This document shows, piece by piece, positions 46,228-54,251 of a stretch of DNA of 64,000 nucleotides (its first letter is position 1; each line of letters begins with the position of its first letter). The position numbers and the translations under genes were made by a program. Source of the DNA: Cerasicoccus arenae (GTDB lineage Bacteria > Verrucomicrobiota > Verrucomicrobiia > Opitutales > Cerasicoccaceae). Under the pieces are notes generated by a model, which was given only the letters and a program-made list of their open reading frames with translations, did not search any database and was not told the DNA's origin. The stretch is taken from NCBI RefSeq assembly GCF_014651635.1, contig NZ_BMXG01000018.1, positions 1-64,000 of the forward strand, in the 5' to 3' direction.

Positions 46228-47004
46228 ATGAAGTGGATCGAAAATTTAGAAATGCCCCCATCGATTATCCAACTCACTCGTGCTGTGCATGGCAGGCAGG
46301 TCGATTCCGAAACATTCCGACTTCCCGATCACTGGGCACTGCACTTCTACGAATATAGCGGGCAGCTTGATTGCGCGGGCACGAGCTATGCGATTCATCC
46401 CGGCTCATGCTCACTGGTACCACCAGGATGCCCTGTGACCTTTCATTACGAAGGGCTCTCCGAACACCTCTACTGTCATTTCCTACTCCCCAAACTATCA
46501 AACGTAAACTCTCTCAGCCCTGAATTCCTCTCCAATGATGTTCGACTACCTCAATTGAAAAATCTACTCACCGACGCAATCAAGCTTCGGCGAAGTTCTC
46601 CCCAGCGCGCCTGTCTACGCTTGTGGGAAGTACTGCTAGGGATTCGAGATATCCTCGATAATGCCGACAGCCATCCCAGGCACGAATACATAGTGGAAAC
46701 GGCAACGCAGATTGTAATGCAAGAAATGGGCCACCCCCTCACCATTCATGATTTAGCCCGCCGCTGCCAGCTCTCCCACAATCAACTCACCCGCATCATC
46801 AAACAACAAATCGGCGAGACCCCAGTAATTTGGCTTCGGCGAATTCGCACTGATCGAGCGAAAGAATTTCTTAAATTCTCCGACCTCCCGATCAAAGTCA
46901 TTGCCGCAGAAGTCGGCTACCCAGACCTCCAGTATTTTAATAAAACCATCCGGCAACGATTTGGCCAATCCCCTACATCCATAAGGAAATTCGCTAATCG
47001 ATAA
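46228..47004 (+). CDS. AraC-family transcriptional regulator
   Basis: 258 residues with an N-terminal cupin-type sensor (YEYSGQLDCAGTSYAIHPGS, LVPPGCPVTFHYEGL) and a C-terminal double helix-turn-helix (TIHDLARRCQLSHNQLTRIIKQQ, then SDLPIKVIAAEVGYPDLQYF, ending GQSPTSIRKF). The ATG at 46228 is favoured; an upstream frame from 46141 would overlap the divergent gene. Divergence from the GHL6 gene strongly suggests it controls that glycosidase in response to a sugar. Confidence 0.9.
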   Translation: MKWIENLEMPPSIIQLTRAVHGRQVDSETFRLPDHWALHFYEYSGQLDCAGTSYAIHPGSCSLVPPGCPVTFHYEGLSEHLYCHFLLPKLSNVNSLSPEFLSNDVRLPQLKNLLTDAIKLRRSSPQRACLRLWEVLLGIRDILDNADSHPRHEYIVETATQIVMQEMGHPLTIHDLARRCQLSHNQLTRIIKQQIGETPVIWLRRIRTDRAKEFLKFSDLPIKVIAAEVGYPDLQYFNKTIRQRFGQSPTSIRKFANR

Positions 47005-47091
47005 TGAGCGAATCTCTACATAAAAATTGTCGAAAAAAGAGCGCAACCAGAGCGAAAACCCACTGACTTTTTAAACGCGTTTCCAAAAGAT

Positions 47092-48369
47092 TCAGCCGAC
47101 CGCCATTGTTTCTCCAGCAATCCTTCCCGTGGTCCAAGCGGCCTGAAAATTAAAGCCACCGGTGATGCCGTCGATGTCCAGACATTCGCCCGCGAAATGC
47201 AAGTGCGGCACGACACGGCTTTCCATACGACGGAAGTCCACTTCCTTCAGCTTCACGCCGCCACAGGTAACAAATTCGTCCTTGTTCGTGGTCTTTCCTT
47301 GGACTTGATAATGGCCGTCAACGAGTTCCCGGATGAGCGCGTTTTCCTGATCTTTTGGCAATTGAGCCCAGCGCATATCCTCAGCAATGCCTGCAATCTG
47401 CACCAAGCGTTCCCACAGCCGACGTGGAATGGCGTCGAACACCTTGCTCTGGACATTGTTTTTGCCAGAACGCTTGCGTAGCTGGTTGAACTGTTCACGG
47501 AGCTGGTTTTCCGTCGCCTGCCCCAACCAGTTGATCGCGATTTCAAAATGATAATTTTCCGCCTGCAGAGCACGCGCTTCCCAAGCCGAGAGCCGGAGAA
47601 TCGCCGGACCACTGAAGCCACGGTGGGTAATAAGGATCGGGCCGACCTGAGGTTTACCGCCCTTGATAACCTGCACACTCACATCCTGCACCGATAGCCC
47701 CGCCAGGCCGTGCGTGCGCTTGTCGGCGACATTAAAGGCAAACAGCGACGGTGCCAGCGGCTCGATCGTATGCCCCAACCCCTCCAGCGCCCGCATCAAC
47801 GGCGACGCTTTCAGCGAACCAGCAGCAATGCAGATCGCGTCCGCCCGGTCAATTTGATCGTCCGTTCGTTCCAGTGTAAAGCTGCCATCAGACTCGACGG
47901 TGAGCGACTTCAGGCCGACGCCTTTAAGGCGTTGAATGCCCGCTTCCTGAGCGGCTTTGAGGAAGCAATCAATGATCGTTTGCGAGTCATCGGTGGTGGG
48001 AAACATCCGACCATCGTCCTCGCGTTTGATGTGCACGCCACGCTCCGTAAACCAGTCCAACGTGTCCTGTGGCTGCCAACGATGGAACGCGGCACGTAGC
48101 TCTCGCGAACCACGCGGATAACGGGTAGACAGCTCCTTAGGATCGAAACACGCATGGGTGACATTGCAGCGCCCTCCCCCGGAAATTTTGACCTTCGCAA
48201 GCCACTTCTGGCCACGCTCATAAATGGTGACCTTCGCTTTGGGGTTGGCTTCGGCAGCCGTAATCGCAGTAAAAAAGCCAGCGGCTCCCCCGCCAACAAT
48301 GGCCAGACGGGGTGCCTTCTTGCTGCCTTTACGCTGAGGCTCATCCGGGTTTTGCGGGCTAGTGCTCAT
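47092..48369 (-). CDS. BaiN/HI0933-family FAD-dependent oxidoreductase
   Basis: Flavoprotein of about 425 residues in the BaiN (HI0933, YhiN) family. FAD-binding GGGAAGFFTAITAAE at the N-terminus, the family signature KISGGGRCNVTHA, then VTCGGVKLKEVDFRRMES and C-terminal GFNFQAAWTTGRIAGE. Physiological reaction unknown in most bacteria. An ATG one codon upstream at 48372 is possible. Stands alone between convergent AraC and divergent DUF1294 genes. Confidence 0.9.
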   Translation of the reverse strand: MSTSPQNPDEPQRKGSKKAPRLAIVGGGAAGFFTAITAAEANPKAKVTIYERGQKWLAKVKISGGGRCNVTHACFDPKELSTRYPRGSRELRAAFHRWQPQDTLDWFTERGVHIKREDDGRMFPTTDDSQTIIDCFLKAAQEAGIQRLKGVGLKSLTVESDGSFTLERTDDQIDRADAICIAAGSLKASPLMRALEGLGHTIEPLAPSLFAFNVADKRTHGLAGLSVQDVSVQVIKGGKPQVGPILITHRGFSGPAILRLSAWEARALQAENYHFEIAINWLGQATENQLREQFNQLRKRSGKNNVQSKVFDAIPRRLWERLVQIAGIAEDMRWAQLPKDQENALIRELVDGHYQVQGKTTNKDEFVTCGGVKLKEVDFRRMESRVVPHLHFAGECLDIDGITGGFNFQAAWTTGRIAGETMAVG

Positions 48370-48471
48370 CATGATTTTGTCTGATCGCTTCGCCCAATAA
48401 AGACAAGCCCTGAGGCTCCAATCAACAAATCAGTATCATCGCGGTGACGACAATACCCTAACCTTCATATT

Positions 48472-48500
48472 TTGACATTTTGTATTGTGACTATTTTAAA
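48472..48500 (+). promoter_or_regulatory. Promoter for DUF1294 gene
   Basis: TTGACA (48472-48477), a 17-nt spacer and TTTAAA (48495-48500). The expected start is a few bases before the ATG at 48513, giving a very short leader. Confidence 0.5.
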
Positions 48501-48512
48501 TCACCCGAATCA

Positions 48513-48950
48513 ATGAAACGAACGGCAGAACGACGAAACAGGCGCAGCACCCAATATTGGACCACGGCAATTGTGGTAGCCCTACTTGCATCGGGACTTC
48601 CAATCGCTGCCCTGATCAAATTATGCAGCTCTAATAACCCCAAATATGTGCTTGGCTATATCGTGCTTATATCGCTCATCACCGTTTACATAAACTGGTC
48701 CGACAAAAGAAAAGCGCAGACCGATTCTTGGCGGACCCCAGAAAACACGCTCCACCTCTTGGAGTTAGCTGGTGGTTGGGCCGCGGCATATTTCGCACAG
48801 AGATTTTTTCGTCACAAGACATCAAAAACGAGGTATCAGGTCACATTCTGGTTCATTGCCGTGATTCAAAATTACGTGGCCTTGGAATATCTGCTAAAGT
48901 GGCGCTTCTCCAAGGATGTCTATTCATTTCTGAAAACCCTTTTTGAATAA
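48513..48950 (+). CDS. DUF1294 membrane protein
   Basis: Inner-membrane protein of about 145 residues. It has the DUF1294 core: YINWSDKRKAQTDSWRTPENTLHLLELAGGWAAAY, matching the family's W-S-x-D-K-x-A pattern and LHLLxLxGGW, with RFFRHKTSKTRYQVTFW after it, and two to three further hydrophobic segments. Function unknown. Start at 48513 follows a good promoter. A C9 run begins 3 nt beyond its stop. Confidence 0.78.
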   Translation: MKRTAERRNRRSTQYWTTAIVVALLASGLPIAALIKLCSSNNPKYVLGYIVLISLITVYINWSDKRKAQTDSWRTPENTLHLLELAGGWAAAYFAQRFFRHKTSKTRYQVTFWFIAVIQNYVALEYLLKWRFSKDVYSFLKTLFE

Positions 48951-48952
48951 TG

Positions 48953-48961
48953 CCCCCCCCC
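48953..48961. repeat. C9 tract after DUF1294 gene
   Basis: Nine C just after a stop codon, 125 nt before the SPOUT methyltransferase start. A similar stop-then-C-run arrangement occurs at 31262. Confidence 0.8.
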
Positions 48962-49085
48962 TGCGCGCTGCGAAAATCGGCCACGAGCAGGGTTTCAAAT
49001 CATGGTTCTGCGATTCTCCAGGTACTTTGCGGTTAATTGACAAACAGAGCTTGTCGGACGCCAGCAATCCTCCGAGACTTCCCGC

Positions 49086-49934
49086 ATGACAGAGCCCTCC
49101 GCCCAAGACGACAACACCATTCATCCGGAAGACTGGATCATTTGCGGGCGCGCCGCTGTAGAAGCGGTCTATAAAGAACGGCCTCAGGCGCTGCGTAAAC
49201 TTTGGATCACCGAGGAGAACTTGGGTGTGCTAGGCCAAATCTGCCATTACCTGGCCGACGAGAAACGATCCTACTCCCAGCAAACTTACGACCGCCTAAC
49301 GCGCGTCGTCAGGCACCCAAACCACGATGGCATCGTGGCGTTCATCGACCCGCCGCTCAAACCGCAATTTCAGGTATCCCACCTCGTGGACTGGCAGAAA
49401 AGCGGCGAACCCCTGCTGATCATTGATCGAGTCAAAGACCCGCTCGAGCTGGGGCGCATCCTCCGTGTCGCAGTGAGCTTTAACATGCGCCGTGCACTGA
49501 TCACTGACGCACCTGACCAAGCCCCCATCGACGGCGCAGTGTACAGCAGCAGTCAAGGCGCACTGGAATACATTCGCTGCTACCGCATCGGGCGCCTCGT
49601 TCCGTTGTTCAAGCCAATGGCGCAATACTTTCTGTCGATTGGTGTCGGCGGTCCCGGTGCCAGCCGACCCAAATGGGACAAGCCTCTCCGCGCCCCCGGC
49701 CGCGCCGCCGCGTTGATCATCAGCGACCGTCCGGAAGGCATCGACAAACGCATCGTTCCGCTGTGCGAGCACCGGATTTATATTCCGACACAGGGCCCGG
49801 TCTCTCTAGCCCCATCGGAAAATCTGGCCACCCTACTGTCCTGGCTCACGGTCGAGGGTAAAAAGGGTGCCAACCGGGGCTTTCGCGCGCGCCAAGCCGA
49901 AAAGAAAGCCAAGAAGACGACGAAGAAAGATTAG
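49086..49934 (+). CDS. TrmH/SpoU-family RNA methyltransferase, divergent motifs
   Basis: 282-residue SPOUT protein. An N-terminal substrate-binding-like part (WIICGRAAVEAVYKERPQ) resembles RlmB/TrmH. The knot region has aberrant motifs: DPLELGRILRVAVSF replaces the usual DPxNxGAIxRTA, and VSLAPSENLATLLSW replaces SLNVSVAAAILL. The tail is very basic (RQAEKKAKKTTKKD). It probably still binds SAM, but the conserved Asn and Arg of motif 1 are changed, so activity is uncertain. Likely target rRNA or tRNA 2'-O-ribose. Confidence 0.75.
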   Translation: MTEPSAQDDNTIHPEDWIICGRAAVEAVYKERPQALRKLWITEENLGVLGQICHYLADEKRSYSQQTYDRLTRVVRHPNHDGIVAFIDPPLKPQFQVSHLVDWQKSGEPLLIIDRVKDPLELGRILRVAVSFNMRRALITDAPDQAPIDGAVYSSSQGALEYIRCYRIGRLVPLFKPMAQYFLSIGVGGPGASRPKWDKPLRAPGRAAALIISDRPEGIDKRIVPLCEHRIYIPTQGPVSLAPSENLATLLSWLTVEGKKGANRGFRARQAEKKAKKTTKKD

Positions 49935-49967
49935 CCCGAAGCACGATTACTGTTTCCATCCAAAGGG

Positions 49968-49996
49968 TTGACGCGGCTCGAAAGTGCGCCTTAAAT
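49968..49996 (+). promoter_or_regulatory. Promoter for aldehyde dehydrogenase gene
   Basis: TTGACG (49968-49973), a 17-nt spacer and TTAAAT (49991-49996), about 37 nt before the ATG. Confidence 0.5.
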
Positions 49997-50032
49997 TCGT
50001 CTTCTACCCTTCTGTTACCCTACGCGATTATT

Positions 50033-51400
50033 ATGTCACTTCAGACAGTGAATCCCGCCAAGGGGGAGCTTGTTCGCGAGTTTCCCTCCATAGACATTCC
50101 CGAGATCCTTCGTATTCTGGATGACGTTGTGACGGATGCCGCAGTTTGGCGAGGGATGTCTTTTTACGAGCGGGGCAACTGCTTTCGCTCTGCCGCGAAA
50201 TTGCTGCGCGCCAACAAAGAAGCCTACGGTAAAACGATCACGCTGGAGATGGGCAAACCGATCACTGAGGCCATGGCTGAGTGTGAAAAATGCGCCTGGG
50301 TCTGCGAATACTACGCAGATAAAGCCGCAGAATATTTGGCCGACGAGCCCTTGGAGACATCTGCGAGCGAGGCCTTCGCCACCTTCCAACCACTCGGCTG
50401 CGTACTCGCAATCATGCCTTGGAATTTCCCATTCTGGCAGGTTTTCCGTGCCGCTGCTCCCGGGATGATGGCTGGCAACGCCATGGTCCTCAAGCACGCC
50501 TCCAATGTTCCCCAGTGCGCGTTGACGATCGAGTCCATTTTTCAGCAATCGGGCTTCCCGATGAATGTCTTTCGCACGCTGATGGTTGGCTCAGACGGGG
50601 CAGCTATCGCCATTGCCCACCCCGCCGTGAACGCAGTCACCCTTACTGGCTCCACAAAAGCAGGCGAAAAGGTCGCCGCTATGGCAGGTTCGCTGATTAA
50701 AAAATGCGTCCTCGAACTCGGCGGTGCGGACGCCTATATTGTCTTGGAAGACGCCGATCTGGACCTAGCGGTGGAAAAAATTGTTGCGGGACGTATGCTC
50801 AATGCTGGCCAAAGCTGCATCGCCGCCAAACGCGCGATTGTGCTGCCTAAAGTGCGTGAAGCCTTTGAACAAAAGGTAGTTGCTGCGATGAAAGAAATTA
50901 CCCTTGGCGACCCAACACTTGCCCAAACGAAGCTTGGCCCAATGGCGCGGATAGACCTACGCGACGAAATCCATGACCAAGTTCAAGCCAGCATAAAGGC
51001 GGGCGCGAAGCTTTTGATCGGCGGCTATATCCCCGAGCAGCCCGGAGCCTGGTATCCGCCAACAGTCATTTCCGATTCCCCCGAAGGCTCACCAGCTTAC
51101 GATCAGGAAATGTTCGGCCCGGTTTTATCAATTGTCGAAGCCAAGGATGAACACGACGCAGTTCGCATCGCCAACAGTAGCGAGTATGGCTTGGGTGGTG
51201 CCGTCTTCACGCAAAACTTGGAACGCGGGCGGAAGTTAGCACGCGAAAAACTGCATGCCGGAGCAGTATTCATCAACGACTTCGTGAAGAGCGATCCCCG
51301 GTTGCCGTTTGGCGGAATGAAACGATCCGGTTACGGTCGCGAATTGTCTTCCTATGGCATCAAGGAGTTCGTCAACATCAAGACCGTTGTATTGGCCTGA
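50033..51400 (+). CDS. NAD(P)-dependent aldehyde dehydrogenase, succinate-semialdehyde type
   Basis: Aldehyde dehydrogenase of 455 residues. PWNFPFWQVFRAAAP (cofactor/active site asparagine), LTGSTKAGEKVA, ELGGADAYIVLEDADLDLAV (catalytic Glu) and GQSCIAAKRAIV (catalytic Cys) are all present. Most similar in texture to the bacterial succinate-semialdehyde dehydrogenase group (GabD/Sad), where a Cys-Ile-Ala-x-Lys-Arg motif is typical. Substrate not provable by eye. Confidence 0.85.
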   Translation: MSLQTVNPAKGELVREFPSIDIPEILRILDDVVTDAAVWRGMSFYERGNCFRSAAKLLRANKEAYGKTITLEMGKPITEAMAECEKCAWVCEYYADKAAEYLADEPLETSASEAFATFQPLGCVLAIMPWNFPFWQVFRAAAPGMMAGNAMVLKHASNVPQCALTIESIFQQSGFPMNVFRTLMVGSDGAAIAIAHPAVNAVTLTGSTKAGEKVAAMAGSLIKKCVLELGGADAYIVLEDADLDLAVEKIVAGRMLNAGQSCIAAKRAIVLPKVREAFEQKVVAAMKEITLGDPTLAQTKLGPMARIDLRDEIHDQVQASIKAGAKLLIGGYIPEQPGAWYPPTVISDSPEGSPAYDQEMFGPVLSIVEAKDEHDAVRIANSSEYGLGGAVFTQNLERGRKLAREKLHAGAVFINDFVKSDPRLPFGGMKRSGYGRELSSYGIKEFVNIKTVVLA

Positions 51401-51459
51401 GGAATTTCAGGGTCGCAATTTTAATTATAGCCCCCAGCATTCCCCTATTAAAGCGTGTA

Positions 51460-51852
51460 ATGAGTAACTTTTTCCCTCACGAAACCCAAAAAGTCTACCA
51501 ACTCAGTATTGAGTGGGTAGTCATGGTCGAGAATTTCACCGAAGGCGACAACCGCCGCAAAGGGCTTGCTGAACAGCTGGACAGCATCTCGAATACTATC
51601 CCGATTCATATTGTAGCGGCTTTGGGGAAAGGTTCCTCTGCCGAGCGCGTCAAGGCCTTTGACGCCGCCAAAAGCCAGGTGCTGGCTTGCACTGCAGTTC
51701 TCGACATGATGGTTGCCCGCAATGTTTTGGAAACGGGTGACGCCGCTATGGGCAAGCGCCAACTCGCTATGATGTCCCGCTTGCTCAACGGAATGATCCA
51801 GTCCGCAAATACTCACGAGCTCATCCGCAACCGCTTGTCGGTGCCGAGTTGA
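51460..51852 (+). CDS. Four-helix bundle protein (23S rRNA IVS family)
   Basis: 130-residue helical protein of the family first found in 23S rRNA intervening sequences. The pattern is VYQLSIEWVVMVENF, then RRKGLAEQLDSISNTIPIHIVAALGKGSS and a final helix with MSRLLNGMI. It forms a pentameric bundle in solved relatives; function unknown. Here it is an ordinary chromosomal gene, not inside rRNA. It follows the dehydrogenase gene by about 60 nt. Confidence 0.72.
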   Translation: MSNFFPHETQKVYQLSIEWVVMVENFTEGDNRRKGLAEQLDSISNTIPIHIVAALGKGSSAERVKAFDAAKSQVLACTAVLDMMVARNVLETGDAAMGKRQLAMMSRLLNGMIQSANTHELIRNRLSVPS

Positions 51853-51975
51853 GCTAGACTTGCTTTGGCTACATTTCCCATCGTCAGTCCACGAGAATGG
51901 TGGAGCTGACCAGCCTTGTGCCTCTCTGATGCGTCGGTGACGGCATGCTCCTGGATTTCCAACGGACGGAATATC

Positions 51976-53640
51976 CTACTTAGACGTCACAGCTCCTCGC
52001 CTCTGCCGCCAAATCGCGAGGGCAAGGAAAACGCCCCCCCCCCATAGCACCCAGTCGCCATAGCGCACATAAAAGGTCAACTGGCCGCGCCAGATTGGGT
52101 CATAGGTCAATGAAAAGGTCTTGCTGCCTCGTTGATAAACACGACCATCTTCCCCTGTCAGCACATCACGAACGTTGCCATATTCATCGATCCAGCCACT
52201 CCAGCCATTATTGCCGCAACGGACAACTGGCCGTCGAGTCTCCACCGCGCGCAGCACGGAATGTGCGGCATGCTGGTAAGCCCCCGCTTCCTCGCCATAC
52301 CAACCGTCATTCGTCACCACGACGATGAAATCAGCACCTTCTCGGGCCACTTCACGACCCAAGCGAGCAAAAATATCTTCGTAGCAGATCAGCACACCGG
52401 CTTTCCAAATTTGACCGTTCGCCTCGACCGGAAGCGGACGGGAATGGTCACCGGGCCTCAAATCGATGTCCAGCGGCACCACAGTCTTAATGAAAAATAG
52501 GATATTACGCAGAGGGATATATTCACCGAAAGGGACGAGGCGGCGTTTGGCATAATGGCCATCGCGAAGGCCATTCTCGGGATCAATATAAAAGACTGCA
52601 TTAGCCCACTCTCCGTTGGGAAACTGCGCCAGCGCACCGGTGATTAATGGAATACCGATGCCCGCGATACCATCGGCGATCCACAACTCCATGTTGCGGT
52701 CGCCCTTGGCGTTAATAATGGGATACGGCGGCGCGGCTTCAGGCCAAAGTATCAAGTCCGGCTTGGGCGTGGAAATGACAGCACGCTGAGTTTCCTGTTG
52801 GAGCACATCGAGGGACTCCTGAACCATCTCCTGCGTCCACTTCAAATCAGCTGGAATCCAAGGCTGGACAGCAGCAACATTGAGCATTGGCTCGCGATCT
52901 CCTCCTTGAGAAACCGTTTTTACGTAAATCCAAACCGATGCGAACACCATCGCCAATGCCACGTAAAACTCTGGGCAAAACCGCCAGCGCAGTTGCAGAC
53001 GCGGGCGCGAGGGGATGTTGGCCAGAGCTTCAGAATCAGCATTTTCAGTTTCGGCCTCAGCCTTGGCAGGCTCCAGAAAAAGACGTTGAATGTAGACCGC
53101 AAGGGTCAGGTTGAAGAAGATGAGAATGAACGACACCGCATACTGGCCGCCGTACTCCGCCGCCTGTAGCATGGCTGGGCGCAGCCATTGGCTCGCGGCC
53201 AACGGGAGCCACGGAAAGCCCGTCAGCACCCATGTTTTCAGCCATTCCAGAATCACCCAAAAACCCGCGAGCCCCAGCAGGGTAAGCAAGCGCTGGGGAA
53301 AGCTGCGCGACATCGCCGGAGGCAGCAGCCAACCAGCCATCAACGCCCAACTCATCGGAAAAAGCGCCAACAGGAATGACAGTATGATCAAACCCACTGA
53401 GCCCATCGGCGGATGCACATGGCGCAGCCAAATGATCAGCAGAAACCAGCTCAGCCAGAATCCTAAAAAAGCGCATATTGCCAACCGGCGACGCGGTGGG
53501 CGCGTAAACATCCACAGCAGCAGCGGCAAGGCGAACAGATAAGCTGCCTCCGCCACATCCCAAGGCGGGAACGCCACAAAATGCAAAAGGCCCGTGCAGA
53601 TACCCGCCAGAGCGCCAATCAGCCAAGGGCCTTTTTTCAT
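51976..53640 (-). CDS. lnt: Apolipoprotein N-acyltransferase
   Basis: Inner-membrane enzyme adding the third acyl chain to lipoproteins, 554 residues. N-terminal membrane bundle of about seven helices, then a nitrilase-fold domain with the catalytic triad Glu in LILWPEAAPPYP, Lys in KRRLVPFGEYIPLR and Cys in GVLICYEDIFARLG. The ATG at 53640 (MKKGPWLIGALAG) is clear; an upstream frame would overlap the lipoprotein gene. A C10 run (52034-52043) encodes Gly-Gly-Gly in the last membrane helix, about 20 residues before the stop. Confidence 0.92.
   Translation of the reverse strand: MKKGPWLIGALAGICTGLLHFVAFPPWDVAEAAYLFALPLLLWMFTRPPRRRLAICAFLGFWLSWFLLIIWLRHVHPPMGSVGLIILSFLLALFPMSWALMAGWLLPPAMSRSFPQRLLTLLGLAGFWVILEWLKTWVLTGFPWLPLAASQWLRPAMLQAAEYGGQYAVSFILIFFNLTLAVYIQRLFLEPAKAEAETENADSEALANIPSRPRLQLRWRFCPEFYVALAMVFASVWIYVKTVSQGGDREPMLNVAAVQPWIPADLKWTQEMVQESLDVLQQETQRAVISTPKPDLILWPEAAPPYPIINAKGDRNMELWIADGIAGIGIPLITGALAQFPNGEWANAVFYIDPENGLRDGHYAKRRLVPFGEYIPLRNILFFIKTVVPLDIDLRPGDHSRPLPVEANGQIWKAGVLICYEDIFARLGREVAREGADFIVVVTNDGWYGEEAGAYQHAAHSVLRAVETRRPVVRCGNNGWSGWIDEYGNVRDVLTGEDGRVYQRGSKTFSLTYDPIWRGQLTFYVRYGDWVLWGGGVFLALAIWRQRRGAVTSK
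52034..52043. repeat. C10 tract near the 3' end of lnt
   Basis: Ten C on the plus strand, Gly codons at about residues 533-536 of Lnt. A slip would alter only the last ~20 residues, part of the C-terminal helix. Confidence 0.85.
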
Positions 53641-53647
53641 AAGCCGT

Positions 53648-54142
53648 TTAGGAATCACCCTGCGATGGGAAATCCTTGAGCAAGACGGGGATTTCATCCG
53701 AAAGCTTTCCACCTACCAAAGGAGAAGTAACGGACCACAGCGACGCTCCATTCTTCATCGCCGTAAGCGTTAAATAGAATGCATTCCCTGCGTTCGCTTG
53801 ATTACTGCCGCCAATCGCCCCTGACGGTTGTTTGCTGCCCAAAACCTTTCCCTTTTCCCAACTGCCATTAATCGTGAAGTCAGCCGCCGAGGCGCTGTCC
53901 ACCACGGTGTAACCCTTCGCTTCAAGCGTTGATCCGACGATTTTGCGAACATTTTCATCGGTGCGTTCAGAGGGCGGGCGACTACCGTCTGTATCTGCAA
54001 AGTCTGGCGACACATAGCACTTGCTCGACGAAGACAGGACCTTGGAACCAGAAGAAGAGGAATCGACCTGCACCGTTTCACAGCCTCCCAAACAAAAAGC
54101 CAAGATGAACACGATCGAAGATAGCTGCAATGAAATGGACAT
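53648..54142 (-). CDS. Small lipoprotein
   Basis: Predicted lipoprotein of 164 residues. The signal peptide ends at the lipobox LGGC (Cys20), followed by a Ser-rich linker and a compact domain with DENVRKIVGSTLEAKGYTVVDSASAADFTI, a pattern seen in DUF4136-like lipoproteins. It precedes lnt by 7 nt, so both form one unit; its own maturation would use that enzyme. Function unknown. Confidence 0.78.
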   Translation of the reverse strand: MSISLQLSSIVFILAFCLGGCETVQVDSSSSGSKVLSSSSKCYVSPDFADTDGSRPPSERTDENVRKIVGSTLEAKGYTVVDSASAADFTINGSWEKGKVLGSKQPSGAIGGSNQANAGNAFYLTLTAMKNGASLWSVTSPLVGGKLSDEIPVLLKDFPSQGDS

Positions 54143-54251
54143 GCTGAACTAATCGCCCCCTGATTCCGTATTGCAATTGAATTTTCGGAAAAGTATAATC
54201 GTAGATGAAAATTTTGTAACTTTATCCCCTACTCTGGGTTCTTATTAAACG

